64,000 nt of DNA from Paenarthrobacter sp. DKR-5 (GTDB lineage: Bacteria > Actinomycetota > Actinomycetes > Actinomycetales > Micrococcaceae): assembly GCF_018531425.1 (NCBI RefSeq), contig NZ_JAHBOI010000004.1, forward strand, positions 124,001 through 188,000. Reading direction: 5' to 3'. Of the stretch, positions 32,882-42,738 are shown piece by piece. Both the position numbers and the translations under genes were made by a program. The notes beneath the pieces were generated by a model. It saw nothing but the letters and a program-made list of their open reading frames with translations. It had not been told where the DNA came from and ran no database searches. How positions within the stretch are numbered: position 1 is the first letter of the stretch; each line of letters starts with the position of its first letter.

Positions 32882-33997
32882 ATGGTTGATCAAGAGCCCA
32901 GGAATGTTCGTGCCCGGACCGGATCCCAAGCCCCCGTTTTCCGTCGTGTTTCCGCTGTCGCTGCCGGTGCCGCCCTGGCTTTCGGAGCCGGGCTGCCCGC
33001 CGCTTCGGCGGCCGATTCAGGCGGCCTCAGCGGCGCCGCCCAGATCTCGGTCCTTCCCGCCCAGGGCGACCCGGATTCGTTCGATGAGACCCTGCTGTCC
33101 CTGGTGAACGACTACCGCAGCCGCCAGGGCCTCCGGCCGCTGACCTGGCATGCGGGCCTGGCCTCCACCGCGCAAAGCTGGTCCTCCACGATGGCCGCGA
33201 GCCGCACCCTCTCGGAGCGGCCGGACCTCGACACGCAGCTGGCGGGGGCCTGGTCGGACCTGGCCGAGAACATCGCGCTGGATGACACCGCGGAGGAAAC
33301 CTTCGCTGACTGGACGGCGTCCCCGTCGTACCGCGCGAACCTGCTGAACCCGTCGTTCACCTCTGTCGGAATCGGCCACGCACCGTCCGCGTCGGGCCAA
33401 TACGTCACCGAGGACTTCGGAGCATCGGCGGAGGCATCGCCGGCCACAAGCGCTCCCGCGCCTGCTCCGACTCCGACACCGACTGCGGCGCCCGGCTCGC
33501 CCTCCCCGGCGCCCGTGCCGACGGCGACGCAGCCAGCGGCGGCGCCGTCCCGGAAGCCGGCGGTCCAGGGCAGCGCGGGCACCACTGCGGCACCGAAGCC
33601 CTCCGCCGGTTTAGCCTCGACCGGTGGCTCCGCACCCGGCGCCCCGGCAACCACAGACCCGTCCAGTGCCGGCTCACCGCAGCGTCCGGCCACCGGCGCA
33701 ACGCCCCCGCAGCCGTCCTCGGCTGCGGCCGTCCCTTCCCCGACGCCGTCGTCGTCCTCACCAAGCGCAACGGCGTCGGCCGCCCCGTGGACGTCCGGGT
33801 CCGGCCCGGCAGCGCTGAATGGCTCGGCGGTCCCCGGGCACCGGCCGACGCCGGGCTTCGTCGCCGACCTGTCCCGCTTCGGCAGCATCCCCAACACGGT
33901 GCTGCTGGGAATCGGGCTGCTGGGAGTTGCGGGGGCTTCGTTCGCAGCCTGGGGCATGCTGCGGCGCAAGGCCGCCGAACAGCGGATGCTGCTGTGA
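32882..33997 (+). CDS. Secreted/anchored CAP-domain (SCP-like) protein
   Basis: A 371-residue exported protein. An N-terminal signal peptide (Arg-rich, then VSAVAAGAALAFGAGLPAASAADSGG) is followed by a CAP domain (about residues 65-180): LLSLVNDYRSRQGLRPLTWHAGLASTAQSWS, LAENIALDDTAEETFADW (conserved Glu-Asn), and NPSFTSVGIGHA. About 150 residues of Pro/Ala/Ser/Thr follow, probably wall-spanning. A C-terminal membrane helix (TVLLGIGLLGVAGASFAAWGML) with a short basic tail closes it. It is not a haem enzyme. It has its own -10-like hexamer and two hairpins after it, so it looks like a separate unit inside the haem operon. Confidence 0.8.
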   Translation: MVDQEPRNVRARTGSQAPVFRRVSAVAAGAALAFGAGLPAASAADSGGLSGAAQISVLPAQGDPDSFDETLLSLVNDYRSRQGLRPLTWHAGLASTAQSWSSTMAASRTLSERPDLDTQLAGAWSDLAENIALDDTAEETFADWTASPSYRANLLNPSFTSVGIGHAPSASGQYVTEDFGASAEASPATSAPAPAPTPTPTAAPGSPSPAPVPTATQPAAAPSRKPAVQGSAGTTAAPKPSAGLASTGGSAPGAPATTDPSSAGSPQRPATGATPPQPSSAAAVPSPTPSSSSPSATASAAPWTSGSGPAALNGSAVPGHRPTPGFVADLSRFGSIPNTVLLGIGLLGVAGASFAAWGMLRRKAAEQRMLL

Positions 33998-34006
33998 GAT
34001 TGGCCA

Positions 34007-34031
34007 CTTCTACGTGCTGTAGAAGGATTTT
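34007..34031 (+). terminator. Terminator hairpin after the CAP-domain gene
   Basis: CTTCTAC (34007-34013) pairs with GTAGAAG (34019-34025) around a 5-nt loop and is followed by GATTTT. A second hairpin, GGCCGG/CCGGCC (34035-34040 and 34047-34052), follows with GTTT after it. Confidence 0.6.
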
Positions 34032-34078
34032 CGGGGCCGGGGGCCTCCGGCCGTTTCGACTTAGGGCGCGCCAAGGGG

Positions 34079-34084
34079 CAGACT
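34079..34084 (+). promoter_or_regulatory. Candidate leaderless -10 (CAGACT) for chdC
   Basis: CAGACT fits xAnnnT and ends 6 nt before the chdC ATG at 34091. With the terminator just upstream, chdC-hemL probably has its own promoter. Confidence 0.4.
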
Positions 34085-34090
34085 GTAACC

Positions 34091-34792
34091 ATGAGCCACA
34101 CTTCTGCGGAATCTGTCACTAAAACCGCGTCGCAAGCACAGGCCTTCACGCTGTGGACCGTGTTCAAGCGCGACGCCGACGCCTCAGCCCCCGACGCCTC
34201 AGCTGCTGCCGCTTTCGACGAGCTGGCAGCCGGCTTTGCGGAGCAGAACATCACGCTCCGCGGCGCCTACGACGTCTCGGCCATGCGCGCCGACGCCGAC
34301 GTCATGATGTGGCTCGTAGGTCCGTCGGCGGAAGGCCTCCAGGCAGCGGTGCGCCACATCCGCCGCAGCGCCCTGTTCACGGGAACCTCGATCGCCTGGT
34401 CGGCCATGGGCGTGCACCGCGAGGCCGAGTTCGCCAAGGACCACTCGCCGTCCTACTACCGGGGCGTGGCTCCGAAGGGCTGGGTCTGCGTGTACCCGTT
34501 CGTGCGCTCCTACGAGTGGTATGTGCTGCCCCCGGAGGAGCGCGGCAGGATGCTGCGCCACCACGGCCTGCTGGGCCGCGACTTCCCGCAGGTGCTCTCG
34601 AACACCGTTTCCTCGTTTGCCCTTGGCGACTGGGAGTGGATCCTGGGCCTGGAGTCCGACGACGTCGTCGACCTCGTGGACCTGATGCGCCACCTGCGCG
34701 CCACGGATGCCCGGATGCACGTGCGCGAGGAGATCCCGTTCTACACCGGCCGTCGCATCGAGGCCGCGGAGATCGCCGAGGTACTGGCGTGA
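34091..34792 (+). CDS. chdC: Coproheme decarboxylase (HemQ/ChdC)
   Basis: A 233-residue chlorite-dismutase-family protein that converts coproheme to haem b by peroxide-dependent oxidative decarboxylation of two propionates, the last step of the coproporphyrin-dependent route. Signatures: FTLWTVFKRD, YYRGVAPKGWVCVYPFVRSYEWYVLPPEERGRMLRHHGLLGRDFP (Tyr for radical chemistry and the proximal His in RHHG), SSFALGDWEWILGLESD, and LRATDARMHVREEIPFYTG. The ATG at 34091 fits the leaderless pattern. Its stop overlaps the cpfC start by 4 bp (GTGA). Confidence 0.94.
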   Translation: MSHTSAESVTKTASQAQAFTLWTVFKRDADASAPDASAAAAFDELAAGFAEQNITLRGAYDVSAMRADADVMMWLVGPSAEGLQAAVRHIRRSALFTGTSIAWSAMGVHREAEFAKDHSPSYYRGVAPKGWVCVYPFVRSYEWYVLPPEERGRMLRHHGLLGRDFPQVLSNTVSSFALGDWEWILGLESDDVVDLVDLMRHLRATDARMHVREEIPFYTGRRIEAAEIAEVLA

Positions 34793-36024
34793 GCGCGCCC
34801 TCCGGGACCGGCGAAGCGTCCACCGCTGTGAATCCGCAGACCGAGAAGGGCCGGATGGAGCCCAAGCCCTATGACGCCGTCCTGCTGGCCTCCTTCGGCG
34901 GCCCGGAAGGCCAGGACGACGTCATCCCCTTCCTGCGCAATGTCACCCGCGGCCGCGGCATCCCCGACGAACGGCTTGAGGAGGTTTCGCACCACTACCG
35001 TGCCTTCGGCGGCATCAGCCCCATCAACGCCCAGAACCGGGCCCTCAAGGCAGCTTTGGAAGCCGAACTGGAACGCCGCGGCATTGACCTGCCGGTACTC
35101 TGGGGCAACCGGAACTGGGACCCGTACATCCCGCAGGTGCTGCAGGATGCCTACGACGCCGGCCACCGCCGCCTGCTCACGATCACCACGAGCGCCTATT
35201 CCTGCTACTCGAGCTGCCGCCAGTACCGCGAGGATCTCGGCATGGCGCTGACCGAGACCGGTCTGGACGGCAAGCTGGAAGTGGACAAGGTCCGCCAGTA
35301 CTTCGACCACCCCGGTTTTGTGGAGCCCTTCGTCGAAGGCACCGCGAAGGGGCTGGCCGACGTGCGCGCCCAGCTGGCCGCTGCCGGAACCCCGGATGCG
35401 CCGCTGCACATCCTCTTCAGCACCCACTCCATCCCGATGAAGGACGCGCATGCCTCCGGGAATTCCCCGGAGGAACCGCGCGAGTTCGAAGAGCACAGCG
35501 CTTATGTTGCCCAGCACCTTGCCGGCGCCCGCGCCATTATCGAACGTGTCGCCCCCGGAACCGAGTGGTCCCTGGTCTACCAGTCCCGTTCCGGGGCCCC
35601 GCATGTGCCGTGGCTGGAGCCGGACATCAACGACGCGCTCGAAGAACTTGCGGGCAAGGGCGTCAAGGGTGCGGTGATCGTGCCGCTGGGCTTCGTGAGC
35701 GACCACATGGAGGTCGCCTGGGACCTGGACACCGAGGCGCTGGAGACCTGCCGCGAGCTGGGGATTGCCGCGACCCGCGTGCCGACGCCCGGGGTGCACG
35801 AGAAGTTCGTGGCCGGCATGGTCGACCTGATCCTCGAACGCACCGTAGTGCCCGGCCGGCCCGAACTGACCGTCGCCGACCGGCCGGCGATGACCCGCCT
35901 CGGGCCCTGGTACGACGTTTGCCGTCCCGGCTGCTGCGCCAACCAGCGCGGCGAAAAGCCGACCATCGCCGGGGCCGACACCCGCATCGGCACCGGCTTT
36001 GAACCGGCGGGCACTGCTTCATGA
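34789..36024 (+). CDS. cpfC: Coproporphyrin ferrochelatase
   Basis: A 411-residue ferrochelatase that inserts Fe2+ into coproporphyrin III. Motifs: YDAVLLASFGGPEGQDDVIPFLRNV at the N-terminus, LFSTHSIPM (catalytic His), and VPLGFVSDHMEVAWDLDTEA (metal-entry His/Glu). The C-terminal VCRPGCCANQRG, together with CYSSCRQY mid-protein, offers Cys ligands for the [2Fe-2S] cluster found in actinobacterial ferrochelatases. The GTG at 34789 overlaps the chdC stop; an ATG at 34855 (MEPKPYDA) is a credible alternative start. Confidence 0.93.
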   Translation: MSAPSGTGEASTAVNPQTEKGRMEPKPYDAVLLASFGGPEGQDDVIPFLRNVTRGRGIPDERLEEVSHHYRAFGGISPINAQNRALKAALEAELERRGIDLPVLWGNRNWDPYIPQVLQDAYDAGHRRLLTITTSAYSCYSSCRQYREDLGMALTETGLDGKLEVDKVRQYFDHPGFVEPFVEGTAKGLADVRAQLAAAGTPDAPLHILFSTHSIPMKDAHASGNSPEEPREFEEHSAYVAQHLAGARAIIERVAPGTEWSLVYQSRSGAPHVPWLEPDINDALEELAGKGVKGAVIVPLGFVSDHMEVAWDLDTEALETCRELGIAATRVPTPGVHEKFVAGMVDLILERTVVPGRPELTVADRPAMTRLGPWYDVCRPGCCANQRGEKPTIAGADTRIGTGFEPAGTAS

Positions 36025-36998
36025 TCAGCGCCCGGATCGGAACCAGGGCCAGCGCGCTGGCCCTGACCCAGACCCAGCAGACCGCGGACCGGCTGGCAGC
36101 CGTCGGCGGGTTCAGCGTGGACCTGGTGCATGTGCGCACCGAGGGCGACGTGAACAAAGCGTCGCTCGCACAGATCGGTGGGACCGGCGTGTTCGTTGCT
36201 GCGCTGCGGGAGGCCCTGCTCGAGAACCGCTGCGACGTGGCGGTGCATTCGCTCAAGGACCTGCCGACCGGGGCCGCGCCGGGACTGACCATTGCATCCG
36301 TTCCGGCCCGTGCCGACGTCCGGGACGCGCTGTGCGCCCGGGACGGACTGCCCCTGTCCGGGCTGCCGGCTGGCGCCAAGGTGGGCACCGGGTCGCCGCG
36401 CCGCGCGGCCCAGCTGCGCGCCGTGCGGCCTGACCTGGAGATTGTGGACATCCGCGGCAACGTCGACACCCGGCTGGGACGGGTCGCCGGGCTCGTCGAG
36501 GGCGGCCGGGGCGACCTGGACGCCGTCGTGCTGGCCGCTGCCGGCCTGACCCGGCTGGGCAGGCTCGGCGCCGTGACCGAGTTCTTCGAACCGTCCGTGA
36601 TGCTCCCGGCCCCGGGCCAAGGTGCCCTGGCGATCGAATGCCGCTCCGACGACGCCCCGCGGAAGGCCGGATCCACCACCGGGTCCCAAGGGGCGCTCGC
36701 GCAGGCGCTGGCCGCCATCGAGGACCCCGGAGCGCGCCATGAAGTCACCGCCGAGCGGGCCCTGCTGGCACGTCTCGAAGCCGGCTGCACCGCCCCGATC
36801 GGAGCCCTGGCATCCTTCACCGGGGAAGCCCTGAGCCTGGATGCCGTGGTGTGTTCGGACGACGGAACCCGGATCCTGCGCCGGTCCCGGCGGACCGAGG
36901 TGCTGACCGAAGTCGGAGCCACGCTCCTGGGCATCGAACTCGCCGAAGAACTGCTGGCCGACGGCGCCGCCGAACTGGCGGACCTGGCGGGACACTGA
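36021..36998 (+). CDS. hemC: Hydroxymethylbilane synthase (porphobilinogen deaminase)
   Basis: A 325-residue enzyme that polymerises four porphobilinogens into hydroxymethylbilane. RIGTRASALALTQTQQTADRL opens the protein. DVAVHSLKDLPT (catalytic Asp region), VGTGSPRRAAQLRAVRPDLEIVDIRGNVDTRLGR (substrate Arg residues) and LPAPGQGALAIECR follow. The dipyrromethane cofactor Cys lies in EAGCTAPIGALA at about residue 256. It overlaps cpfC by 4 bp (ATGA). Confidence 0.95.
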   Translation: MISARIGTRASALALTQTQQTADRLAAVGGFSVDLVHVRTEGDVNKASLAQIGGTGVFVAALREALLENRCDVAVHSLKDLPTGAAPGLTIASVPARADVRDALCARDGLPLSGLPAGAKVGTGSPRRAAQLRAVRPDLEIVDIRGNVDTRLGRVAGLVEGGRGDLDAVVLAAAGLTRLGRLGAVTEFFEPSVMLPAPGQGALAIECRSDDAPRKAGSTTGSQGALAQALAAIEDPGARHEVTAERALLARLEAGCTAPIGALASFTGEALSLDAVVCSDDGTRILRRSRRTEVLTEVGATLLGIELAEELLADGAAELADLAGH

Positions 36999-37000
36999 CG

Positions 37001-37891
37001 GTGGCCCAAGCGGCGACACTGGCCGGCCGGAGAGTCGTCATCACGCGCAGCCCGGAGCGGGCGGCGGTGCTGGCGGACGCCGTGGCCGACGCCGGCGGGC
37101 GGCCGCTGCTGATGCCGCTGATCGACTTCGAAACCGCACCCGAGCCGGCACTGCTGGACCGGGCCCTCCGTTCCCTGGCCGGCGGCGCCTACCGCTGGCT
37201 CGTGGTCAGCAGCGCCACCACTGTCCTGGCCTTGCGGCGCGCCGCCGAGGCCCGCGGGATGCCGCTGGCGTCCGTGGTCCCGGGCACCGTGCGGATCGCC
37301 GCCGTCGGGGCCGCCACCCGCCGTGCGCTCGAGGCCCAGGGGCTCAAGGTCGACCTCGTGCCGGCGGAGCCCCAGTCCGCGGCCGGGCTGCTCTCGGTCT
37401 GGCCCGCCGGGGCTGGCACGGTGCTCCTGCCGCAGGCCGACATCGCGGCCCCCCTGCTGCGCGACGGGCTGGTTGGCACCGGCGCCGACGTGACCGCCGT
37501 AGCGGCCTACCAGACCGTGAACTTCCCGGCGCGGCCGGAGCACAGGCTCAGTGACGCCGCGGAAGAGAGCGGGTCCGGCGGCGGGCGCCCGCTGCACACA
37601 CCGGCGGAGGTCCGCGCGCTGCTCGACGACGCCGTACCCTCCGCCGTCGTCGCAGCATCAGCCAGCGCCGCCCGCAGGATCGTCTCGTTGCTCGGCCCGC
37701 TGCCGGCCTCGGCCCGGTTCGTGGCCATCGGAGCCGCGACCGCCGCAGAGGCAGCACGCCTGGGCCAGCCGGTCGCCGCCGTCGCCCCCGCACCGACGCC
37801 GGAAGGCGTCCTGTCCGCACTTGCGGAGGCCTTCGGACCCTCCGCCCCGCCGAACCAACCATCCGCCTCGACAGCGAAGGAAACACTGTGA
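37001..37891 (+). CDS. hemD: Uroporphyrinogen-III synthase
   Basis: A 296-residue two-domain enzyme that cyclises hydroxymethylbilane with inversion of ring D. The family is weakly conserved. Recognisable parts are [36 protein letters not shown] at the N-terminus, [64 protein letters not shown], and [35 protein letters not shown]. The GTG at 37001 is 2 nt after the hemC stop. A gene in this position between hemC and hemB is expected to be hemD. Confidence 0.9.
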   Translation: MAQAATLAGRRVVITRSPERAAVLADAVADAGGRPLLMPLIDFETAPEPALLDRALRSLAGGAYRWLVVSSATTVLALRRAAEARGMPLASVVPGTVRIAAVGAATRRALEAQGLKVDLVPAEPQSAAGLLSVWPAGAGTVLLPQADIAAPLLRDGLVGTGADVTAVAAYQTVNFPARPEHRLSDAAEESGSGGGRPLHTPAEVRALLDDAVPSAVVAASASAARRIVSLLGPLPASARFVAIGAATAAEAARLGQPVAAVAPAPTPEGVLSALAEAFGPSAPPNQPSASTAKETL

Positions 37892-38865
37892 GCTTCCCGC
37901 ACCACCGCCCCCGCCGGCTCCGCACCACGCCCGCCATGCGCCGGCTGACCGCCGAATACCGCCTCGATCCGGCCGAGCTGATCCTGCCCGCCTTCATCCG
38001 CGAAGGCCTCACCGAGCCGTCCCCCATCACCTCCATGCCCGGCGTCGTGCAGCACAACACCGACTCACTCAAGCGCGCCGCGGCCGAAGCCGTCCGGCTC
38101 GGGGTGGGCGGCATCATGCTTTTCGGCGTGCCGGAAACCCGCGACGCCGCCGGCAGCGCCTCCCTGGACCCGGTCGGAGTGCTGAACCAGGCGATCCGCG
38201 ACGTGCGCGCGGAAGTGGGCGATGACCTGGTGGTGATGAGCGACGTCTGCCTGGACGAGTTCACCGACCACGGGCACTGCGGCGTGCTCGCCGCCGACGG
38301 CACGGTCGACAACGACGCCACGCTGGAAATCTACGGCCGGATGGCGGTGGCCCAGGCTGAGGCAGGGGCCCACGTGCTGGGGCCGTCCGGCATGATGGAC
38401 GGACAGGTCGCGGTGATCCGCCAGGCTCTTGACGACGCCGGCCACCAAGGCACCTCCATCGTCGCCTACGCCGCCAAGTACGCCTCCGCCTTCTACGGAC
38501 CGTTCCGCGAAGCCGTCGATTCCCAGCTGCAGGGGGACCGGCGGACCTACCAGATGGATCCCGCCAACCGGCGCGAAGCGATGCTGGAAGTCGAGCTGGA
38601 CCTCGAGGAAGGCGCGGACATGATCATGGTCAAGCCGGCCATGAGCTACCTCGACATCCTCGCCGACGTCGCCGCCGCCTCCCCGGTACCCGTCGCCGCC
38701 TACCAGATCTCCGGCGAATACGCGATGATCGAAGCAGCGGCTGCCAACGGCTGGATCGACCGCCGCCGCTCGATCGAGGAATCCGTCCTCAGCATCAAGC
38801 GGGCCGGCGCCAACATGATCCTGACCTACTGGGCTTCCGAGCTCGCCGGCTGGCTGCGGGCCTGA
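37888..38865 (+). CDS. hemB: Delta-aminolevulinic acid dehydratase (porphobilinogen synthase)
   Basis: A 325-residue TIM-barrel enzyme that condenses two 5-aminolevulinates. The two active-site lysines lie in [16 protein letters not shown] and in [15 protein letters not shown] (Lys249). The metal-site loop reads [14 protein letters not shown]: the first and third zinc cysteines of the E. coli enzyme are present, but the second is Asp, a mixed Zn/Mg-type site I believe is common in actinobacteria. The GTG at 37888 overlaps the hemD stop by 4 bp. Confidence 0.95.
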   Translation: MSFPHHRPRRLRTTPAMRRLTAEYRLDPAELILPAFIREGLTEPSPITSMPGVVQHNTDSLKRAAAEAVRLGVGGIMLFGVPETRDAAGSASLDPVGVLNQAIRDVRAEVGDDLVVMSDVCLDEFTDHGHCGVLAADGTVDNDATLEIYGRMAVAQAEAGAHVLGPSGMMDGQVAVIRQALDDAGHQGTSIVAYAAKYASAFYGPFREAVDSQLQGDRRTYQMDPANRREAMLEVELDLEEGADMIMVKPAMSYLDILADVAAASPVPVAAYQISGEYAMIEAAAANGWIDRRRSIEESVLSIKRAGANMILTYWASELAGWLRA

Positions 38866-38910
38866 TCCAGGGCCCCGGCCGCCGCTTACTTTCCGAAAGG
38901 TGAACCCTTC

Positions 38911-40230
38911 ATGACCTCCTCCCTGGACCTGTTCGAGCGGGCGCGCCGGCTGATGCCCGGCGGTGTGAACTCTCCGGTGCGCGCGTTCGGCTCCGTCGGC
39001 GGCACGCCGCGCTTCATGGTGTCCGCGAACGGCCCCTACCTGCACGACGCCGACGGCAACGAGTATGTGGACCTGGTCTGCTCCTGGGGGCCGGCCCTGC
39101 TCGGCCACGCCCACCCGGACGTGCTGGCCGCTGTCCACGCGGCCGTCGACCGCGGCCTCTCCTTCGGCGCTTCGACCCCTGCCGAAGCGGAACTGGCCGA
39201 GCTGGTGCTGGGACGGGTGGCTGCCGTCGAGCGCTTGCGCATGGTCTCCACCGGCACCGAAGCGACGATGACGGCGGTCCGCCTCGCCCGCGGCTTCACC
39301 GGCCGCAACCTGGTGATCAAGTTCGCCGGCTGCTACCACGGGCACCTGGACGGCCTGCTGGCCTCTGCCGGTTCCGGCGTCGCCACGCTCGCCCTGCCCG
39401 GCTCTGCCGGCGTCACCGAGGCCACCGCGGCCGAGACGCTGGTGCTGCCGTACAACGACCTGGAGGCCGTGCGCGAGGCGTTCGCCGCCCACGGCAGCAA
39501 CATCGCTGCCGTCATCACCGAGGCGGCGCCGGCCAACATGGGCGTCGTCACGCCGGGGGAGGGCTTCAACGCCGGACTGGCCGAGATCACCGCCGCGCAC
39601 GGGGCGCTGCTGATCCTGGACGAGGTGCTCACCGGCTTCCGTACCGGCCCCGGCGGCTTCTGGGGCCTGACGTCCCCGCTGGAGGGCCACTGGCGCCCTG
39701 ACCTGTTCACCTTCGGAAAGGTCATCGGCGGCGGCATGCCTGTTGCTGCGCTCGGTGGCCGCGCGGACGTAATGGACTACCTCGCGCCGCTGGGGCCGGT
39801 GTACCAGGCCGGCACGCTCTCCGGCAACCCGATCGCGATGGCGGCAGGCGTCGCGACGCTCAAGGCTGCCACCACCGAGGTGTACGAGACCGTGGACGCG
39901 CGTTCGCTCGAGCTGTCCTCCGCCCTCTCCGCCGCACTCACCGCAGCGGGAGTGGACCACTCGGTGCAGAGGGCCGGGAACCTCTTCAGCGTCGCGTTCG
40001 GCACCTCCGCGAACGGCGTGCACAACTACGCCGACGCCCAGGCGCAGGAAGCGTTCCGTTATGCGCCGTTCTTCCACTCGATGCTCAACGCAGGGGTCTA
40101 TCTGCCGCCGTCGGTGTTCGAGGCGTGGTTCCTCTCCGCTGCGCACGACGACAAGGCCATGGAGCGCATCCTGGCCGCGCTGCCGGGGGCGGCGCAGGCC
40201 GCGGCCGCCGCGAAGCCCGCCGAAGCGTAA
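38911..40230 (+). CDS. hemL: Glutamate-1-semialdehyde 2,1-aminomutase
   Basis: A 439-residue PLP enzyme that converts glutamate-1-semialdehyde to 5-aminolevulinate, acting right after HemA. Features: [46 protein letters not shown], and [11 protein letters not shown] (PLP-binding Asp). The PLP Lys270 lies in [28 protein letters not shown] is also present. The 45-bp gap after hemB contains an AAAGGTGA ribosome-binding stretch. It is the last gene of the haem operon and is followed by a strong terminator. Confidence 0.95.
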   Translation: MTSSLDLFERARRLMPGGVNSPVRAFGSVGGTPRFMVSANGPYLHDADGNEYVDLVCSWGPALLGHAHPDVLAAVHAAVDRGLSFGASTPAEAELAELVLGRVAAVERLRMVSTGTEATMTAVRLARGFTGRNLVIKFAGCYHGHLDGLLASAGSGVATLALPGSAGVTEATAAETLVLPYNDLEAVREAFAAHGSNIAAVITEAAPANMGVVTPGEGFNAGLAEITAAHGALLILDEVLTGFRTGPGGFWGLTSPLEGHWRPDLFTFGKVIGGGMPVAALGGRADVMDYLAPLGPVYQAGTLSGNPIAMAAGVATLKAATTEVYETVDARSLELSSALSAALTAAGVDHSVQRAGNLFSVAFGTSANGVHNYADAQAQEAFRYAPFFHSMLNAGVYLPPSVFEAWFLSAAHDDKAMERILAALPGAAQAAAAAKPAEA

Positions 40231-40254
40231 AGTTTCCGGAGACCTTCGCGCAGG

Positions 40255-40298
40255 AAAAAGCCCGCCGGACCGCATGCGGTCCGGCGGGCTCTTCGCTT
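40255..40298. terminator. Bidirectional intrinsic terminator after hemL
   Basis: A perfect 30-nt palindrome (40260-40289; arms GCCCGCCGGACCG / CGGTCCGGCGGGC, loop CATG after fraying) is flanked by AAAAA on the left and TCTTCGCTT on the right. It lies between the convergent hemL and glnQ-like genes and can serve both. Confidence 0.88.
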
Positions 40299-40306
40299 CG
40301 GGACAG

Positions 40307-41044
40307 TCAGAGAACGTCGGAGAGGAAGCTCTTCAGGCGCTCGGTGCTCGGGGCCGTGAACAGCTGCTCCGGCGCCCCGCTCTCGACCACAACGCCGCCA
40401 TCCATGAACGTCACCGTGTCCGAGACGTTCCGCGAGAAGCCCATCTCGTGCGTGACGACGACCATGGTCATACCGCCCTTGGCGAGGTCCGCCATGAGCG
40501 CCAGCACGCCCTTGACCAGCTCGGGGTCCAAGGCGGAGGTCGCCTCGTCGAAGAACATGACTTCGGGCTTCATGGCCAGTGCCCGGGCGATGGCCACGCG
40601 TTGCTGCTGGCCTCCGGAAAGGTTGCCCGGCCGCGCGTCGGCCCTGTGCTTCAGCCCGACGAGGTCCAGCTGTTCCAGTGCCTCGGCCCGGGCCTGCTCC
40701 TTCGGGAGCTTGCGCAGCTTCCGCAGGGCCAGCGAGACGTTCTCGACGACGGTCTTGTGCGGGAACAGGTTGAACTGCTGGAAGACCATGCCGATCCGCT
40801 GTCGCAGCTCATCCGGGTTGTCCTTGAGCACGGACCGGCCGTCGAGCAGGATGTCGCCCTGGTCCGGTTCGATCAGGCGGTTCATCACGCGCAGCAGCGT
40901 CGACTTGCCGGAGCCGGAAGGGCCGATCACCGACGCCGTGGTGCCCTTTTCGACCTGCAAGTCGATGCCGCGGAGCACGTGGTTGGAGCCGAAGGACAGG
41001 TGCAGGTTGCGGGCCGTGAGGCTCCCGGAGGTGAACGCGCTCAT
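40307..41044 (-). CDS. Amino-acid ABC transporter ATP-binding protein
   Basis: A 245-residue ATPase of the GlnQ/HisP type. Walker A is GPSGSGKST; the Q-loop region is [12 protein letters not shown]; the signature is [16 protein letters not shown]; Walker B and catalytic Glu are [14 protein letters not shown]; the H-loop is VVVTHEMGF. It couples ATP hydrolysis to uptake through the adjacent permease. The start overlaps the permease stop by 4 bp. The polar amino-acid class is clear; the actual substrate is not. Confidence 0.93.
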   Translation of the reverse strand: MSAFTSGSLTARNLHLSFGSNHVLRGIDLQVEKGTTASVIGPSGSGKSTLLRVMNRLIEPDQGDILLDGRSVLKDNPDELRQRIGMVFQQFNLFPHKTVVENVSLALRKLRKLPKEQARAEALEQLDLVGLKHRADARPGNLSGGQQQRVAIARALAMKPEVMFFDEATSALDPELVKGVLALMADLAKGGMTMVVVTHEMGFSRNVSDTVTFMDGGVVVESGAPEQLFTAPSTERLKSFLSDVL

Positions 41045-41802
41045 GCCTGGGCTCCCTTCCCGACCACCGCGGCGGCGTCGTCCGGCTGTCGCTTCTCCGG
41101 GCGGCCGGTGCGCAGCCGGTGATCAATGAAGTTGACGAAGTGCGTCAACGGGATGGTCAGCACGAGGTACAGGATGGCAGCCGCGATCAGCGGGGAAAGG
41201 TTCCCCGAATTCGCGGTCGCATCGTTGCCCACCCGGAAGATCTCCCGCTGGCTGGCCAGCACGCCGATGAAGTACACCAGCGACGAGTCCTTGATCAACG
41301 CAATGAACTGGTTCACCAGCGCCGGCAGGACGCGGCGGATCCCCTGCGGGACCACCACGAGCCGCATTGACGCGTTGTACCCGAACCCCAGCGCCCGGGA
41401 AGCCTCCAACTGGCCCTTCTCCACGCTCTGGATGCCGGACCGGAAAATCTCGCCGATGTAGGCAGCGGCCATCAGGGACAGGGCCATGATGCCCAGCGGG
41501 AACGGATTGGAGCTGCCGGTCAGCTCACGCACGACCGGCCCGAGGCCAATGCTGATGATCAGGATGACCACCGCCGCCGGCAGACCGCGGAAGATGTCCG
41601 TGTAGACCCGGGCGATCCAGCGCAGCGGCCCGGTGCGGGAAACGCCCATGACCGCCAGGAGCATGCCCGCGACGGAACCGATGATGGCGGAAGAGACGGC
41701 CAGGATGAGGGTGTTGGGGAGGCCCACCGTCAACAGGGAGGGGATGACTTCCGCCATCGCCTCCCAGTTGAAGAAGGTGTTGAGGAACTGGGAAAAATCC
41801 AT
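41041..41802 (-). CDS. Amino-acid ABC transporter permease (HisMQ type)
   Basis: A 253-residue membrane protein with about five helices. It begins with a pre-TM region ([40 protein letters not shown]) typical of His/Glu/Gln permeases. The EAA loop contacting the ATPase is [44 protein letters not shown] single permease gene suggests a homodimeric channel. It lies 3 nt after the binding-protein gene. Confidence 0.92.
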   Translation of the reverse strand: MDFSQFLNTFFNWEAMAEVIPSLLTVGLPNTLILAVSSAIIGSVAGMLLAVMGVSRTGPLRWIARVYTDIFRGLPAAVVILIISIGLGPVVRELTGSSNPFPLGIMALSLMAAAYIGEIFRSGIQSVEKGQLEASRALGFGYNASMRLVVVPQGIRRVLPALVNQFIALIKDSSLVYFIGVLASQREIFRVGNDATANSGNLSPLIAAAILYLVLTIPLTHFVNFIDHRLRTGRPEKRQPDDAAAVVGKGAQA

Positions 41803-41805
41803 AGG

Positions 41806-42738
41806 CTAGCTCTTCGGCAGGACCGAGGCCTTGCTGCCCGGCTTCCAGTTCTTCGGGGTTTCGCGCTCCGGGTACCACTGCTTGGCCAGCTTGGACCAGG
41901 TGCCGTCCTTGACCACGGCGTCCAGCGCCGAGTTGAGGGCATCGATCAGCGGCTGGTTCTTGCTGTTCACCGCGAAGGCCGTGAAGTTCTGCGTGTTGAT
42001 GGTCTTCTCGACGATGGCGGTGCCGTCGCCGGCCTTCACCTGCCCGGTGGCCTGCTGCGACGGGGCGACCCAGGCGTCCACCTGGCCGTTCTTCACGTTC
42101 GCGTAGGCGGTGTTGTAATCCGGGAAGCGGACCGGCTCAATCTTGAGCGTGTTGGTCACGTAATCGTCCTGCACGGTGCCCTGCACCACGGCGATGCGGG
42201 TGTCCTTCGTCAGGTCCTTGAAGCCCTTGATCTTCCCGTCGGTCTTCGCGACGACGGCCATGTAGCCGAAGTCGTAGCCGTTGGTGAAGCCCACTGACTG
42301 GCGGCGCTTGTCCGTGGTGGAGATGGAGGAGGAGCCGACGTCGAACTTCTTGTTCTGCACCTGGGCGAGCAGGGCGGAGAAGTCGGTGGCCGCGAACTGG
42401 ACCTTCAGCCCGAGCTTGGCAGCCATCGCCTTGAGCAGCTCATTGTCGAAGCCGGTGAAGTTGCCGCTCTTGTCGATGAAGATGTTCGGCGGCGCATCCG
42501 AGAGGGTGCCCACGTTGAGTGTGCCGTCGCTGATCAGGCCGAGCTTGGTCTTATCGATCTTGTCGAGGGCGGTGACGTCCTTGGTGGTGTACTTGTCCAA
42601 GGTCTGCTGGTCGCTGCCCGCGAGGGCATTCGTGGGGGAGGAGTTGGAGGTGCTGCTGCCGCCGCACGCGGCCAGCGAAACAGCCAGGGCGACTGCCACG
42701 GGAACAGTGGACAGCCACTTCAGGGCTTTGGTCTTCAT
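41806..42738 (-). CDS. Amino-acid ABC transporter substrate-binding lipoprotein
   Basis: A 310-residue family 3 solute-binding protein. The N-terminus is a lipoprotein signal: MKTKALKWLSTVPVAVALAVSLAACGG, with lipobox LAAC. The SBP_bac_3 pattern follows: LNVGTLSDAPPNIFIDKSGNFTGFDNELLKAMAAKLGLKVQF and FDVGSSSISTTDKRRQSVGFTNGYDFGYMAVV. The ATG at 42738 is chosen so that the signal peptide is N-terminal; a start 42 bp upstream would add charged residues before it. It is the first gene of the three-gene transporter operon. Confidence 0.92.
   Translation of the reverse strand: MKTKALKWLSTVPVAVALAVSLAACGGSSTSNSSPTNALAGSDQQTLDKYTTKDVTALDKIDKTKLGLISDGTLNVGTLSDAPPNIFIDKSGNFTGFDNELLKAMAAKLGLKVQFAATDFSALLAQVQNKKFDVGSSSISTTDKRRQSVGFTNGYDFGYMAVVAKTDGKIKGFKDLTKDTRIAVVQGTVQDDYVTNTLKIEPVRFPDYNTAYANVKNGQVDAWVAPSQQATGQVKAGDGTAIVEKTINTQNFTAFAVNSKNQPLIDALNSALDAVVKDGTWSKLAKQWYPERETPKNWKPGSKASVLPKS

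Noticed and set aside
33600-33640. LASTG sequence in the CAP-domain protein as a sortase-E signal
   Set aside because: It lies in the middle of the Pro/Ser-rich region, about 110 residues before the membrane helix, so it is not followed at once by a hydrophobic segment and basic tail as a sorting signal requires.
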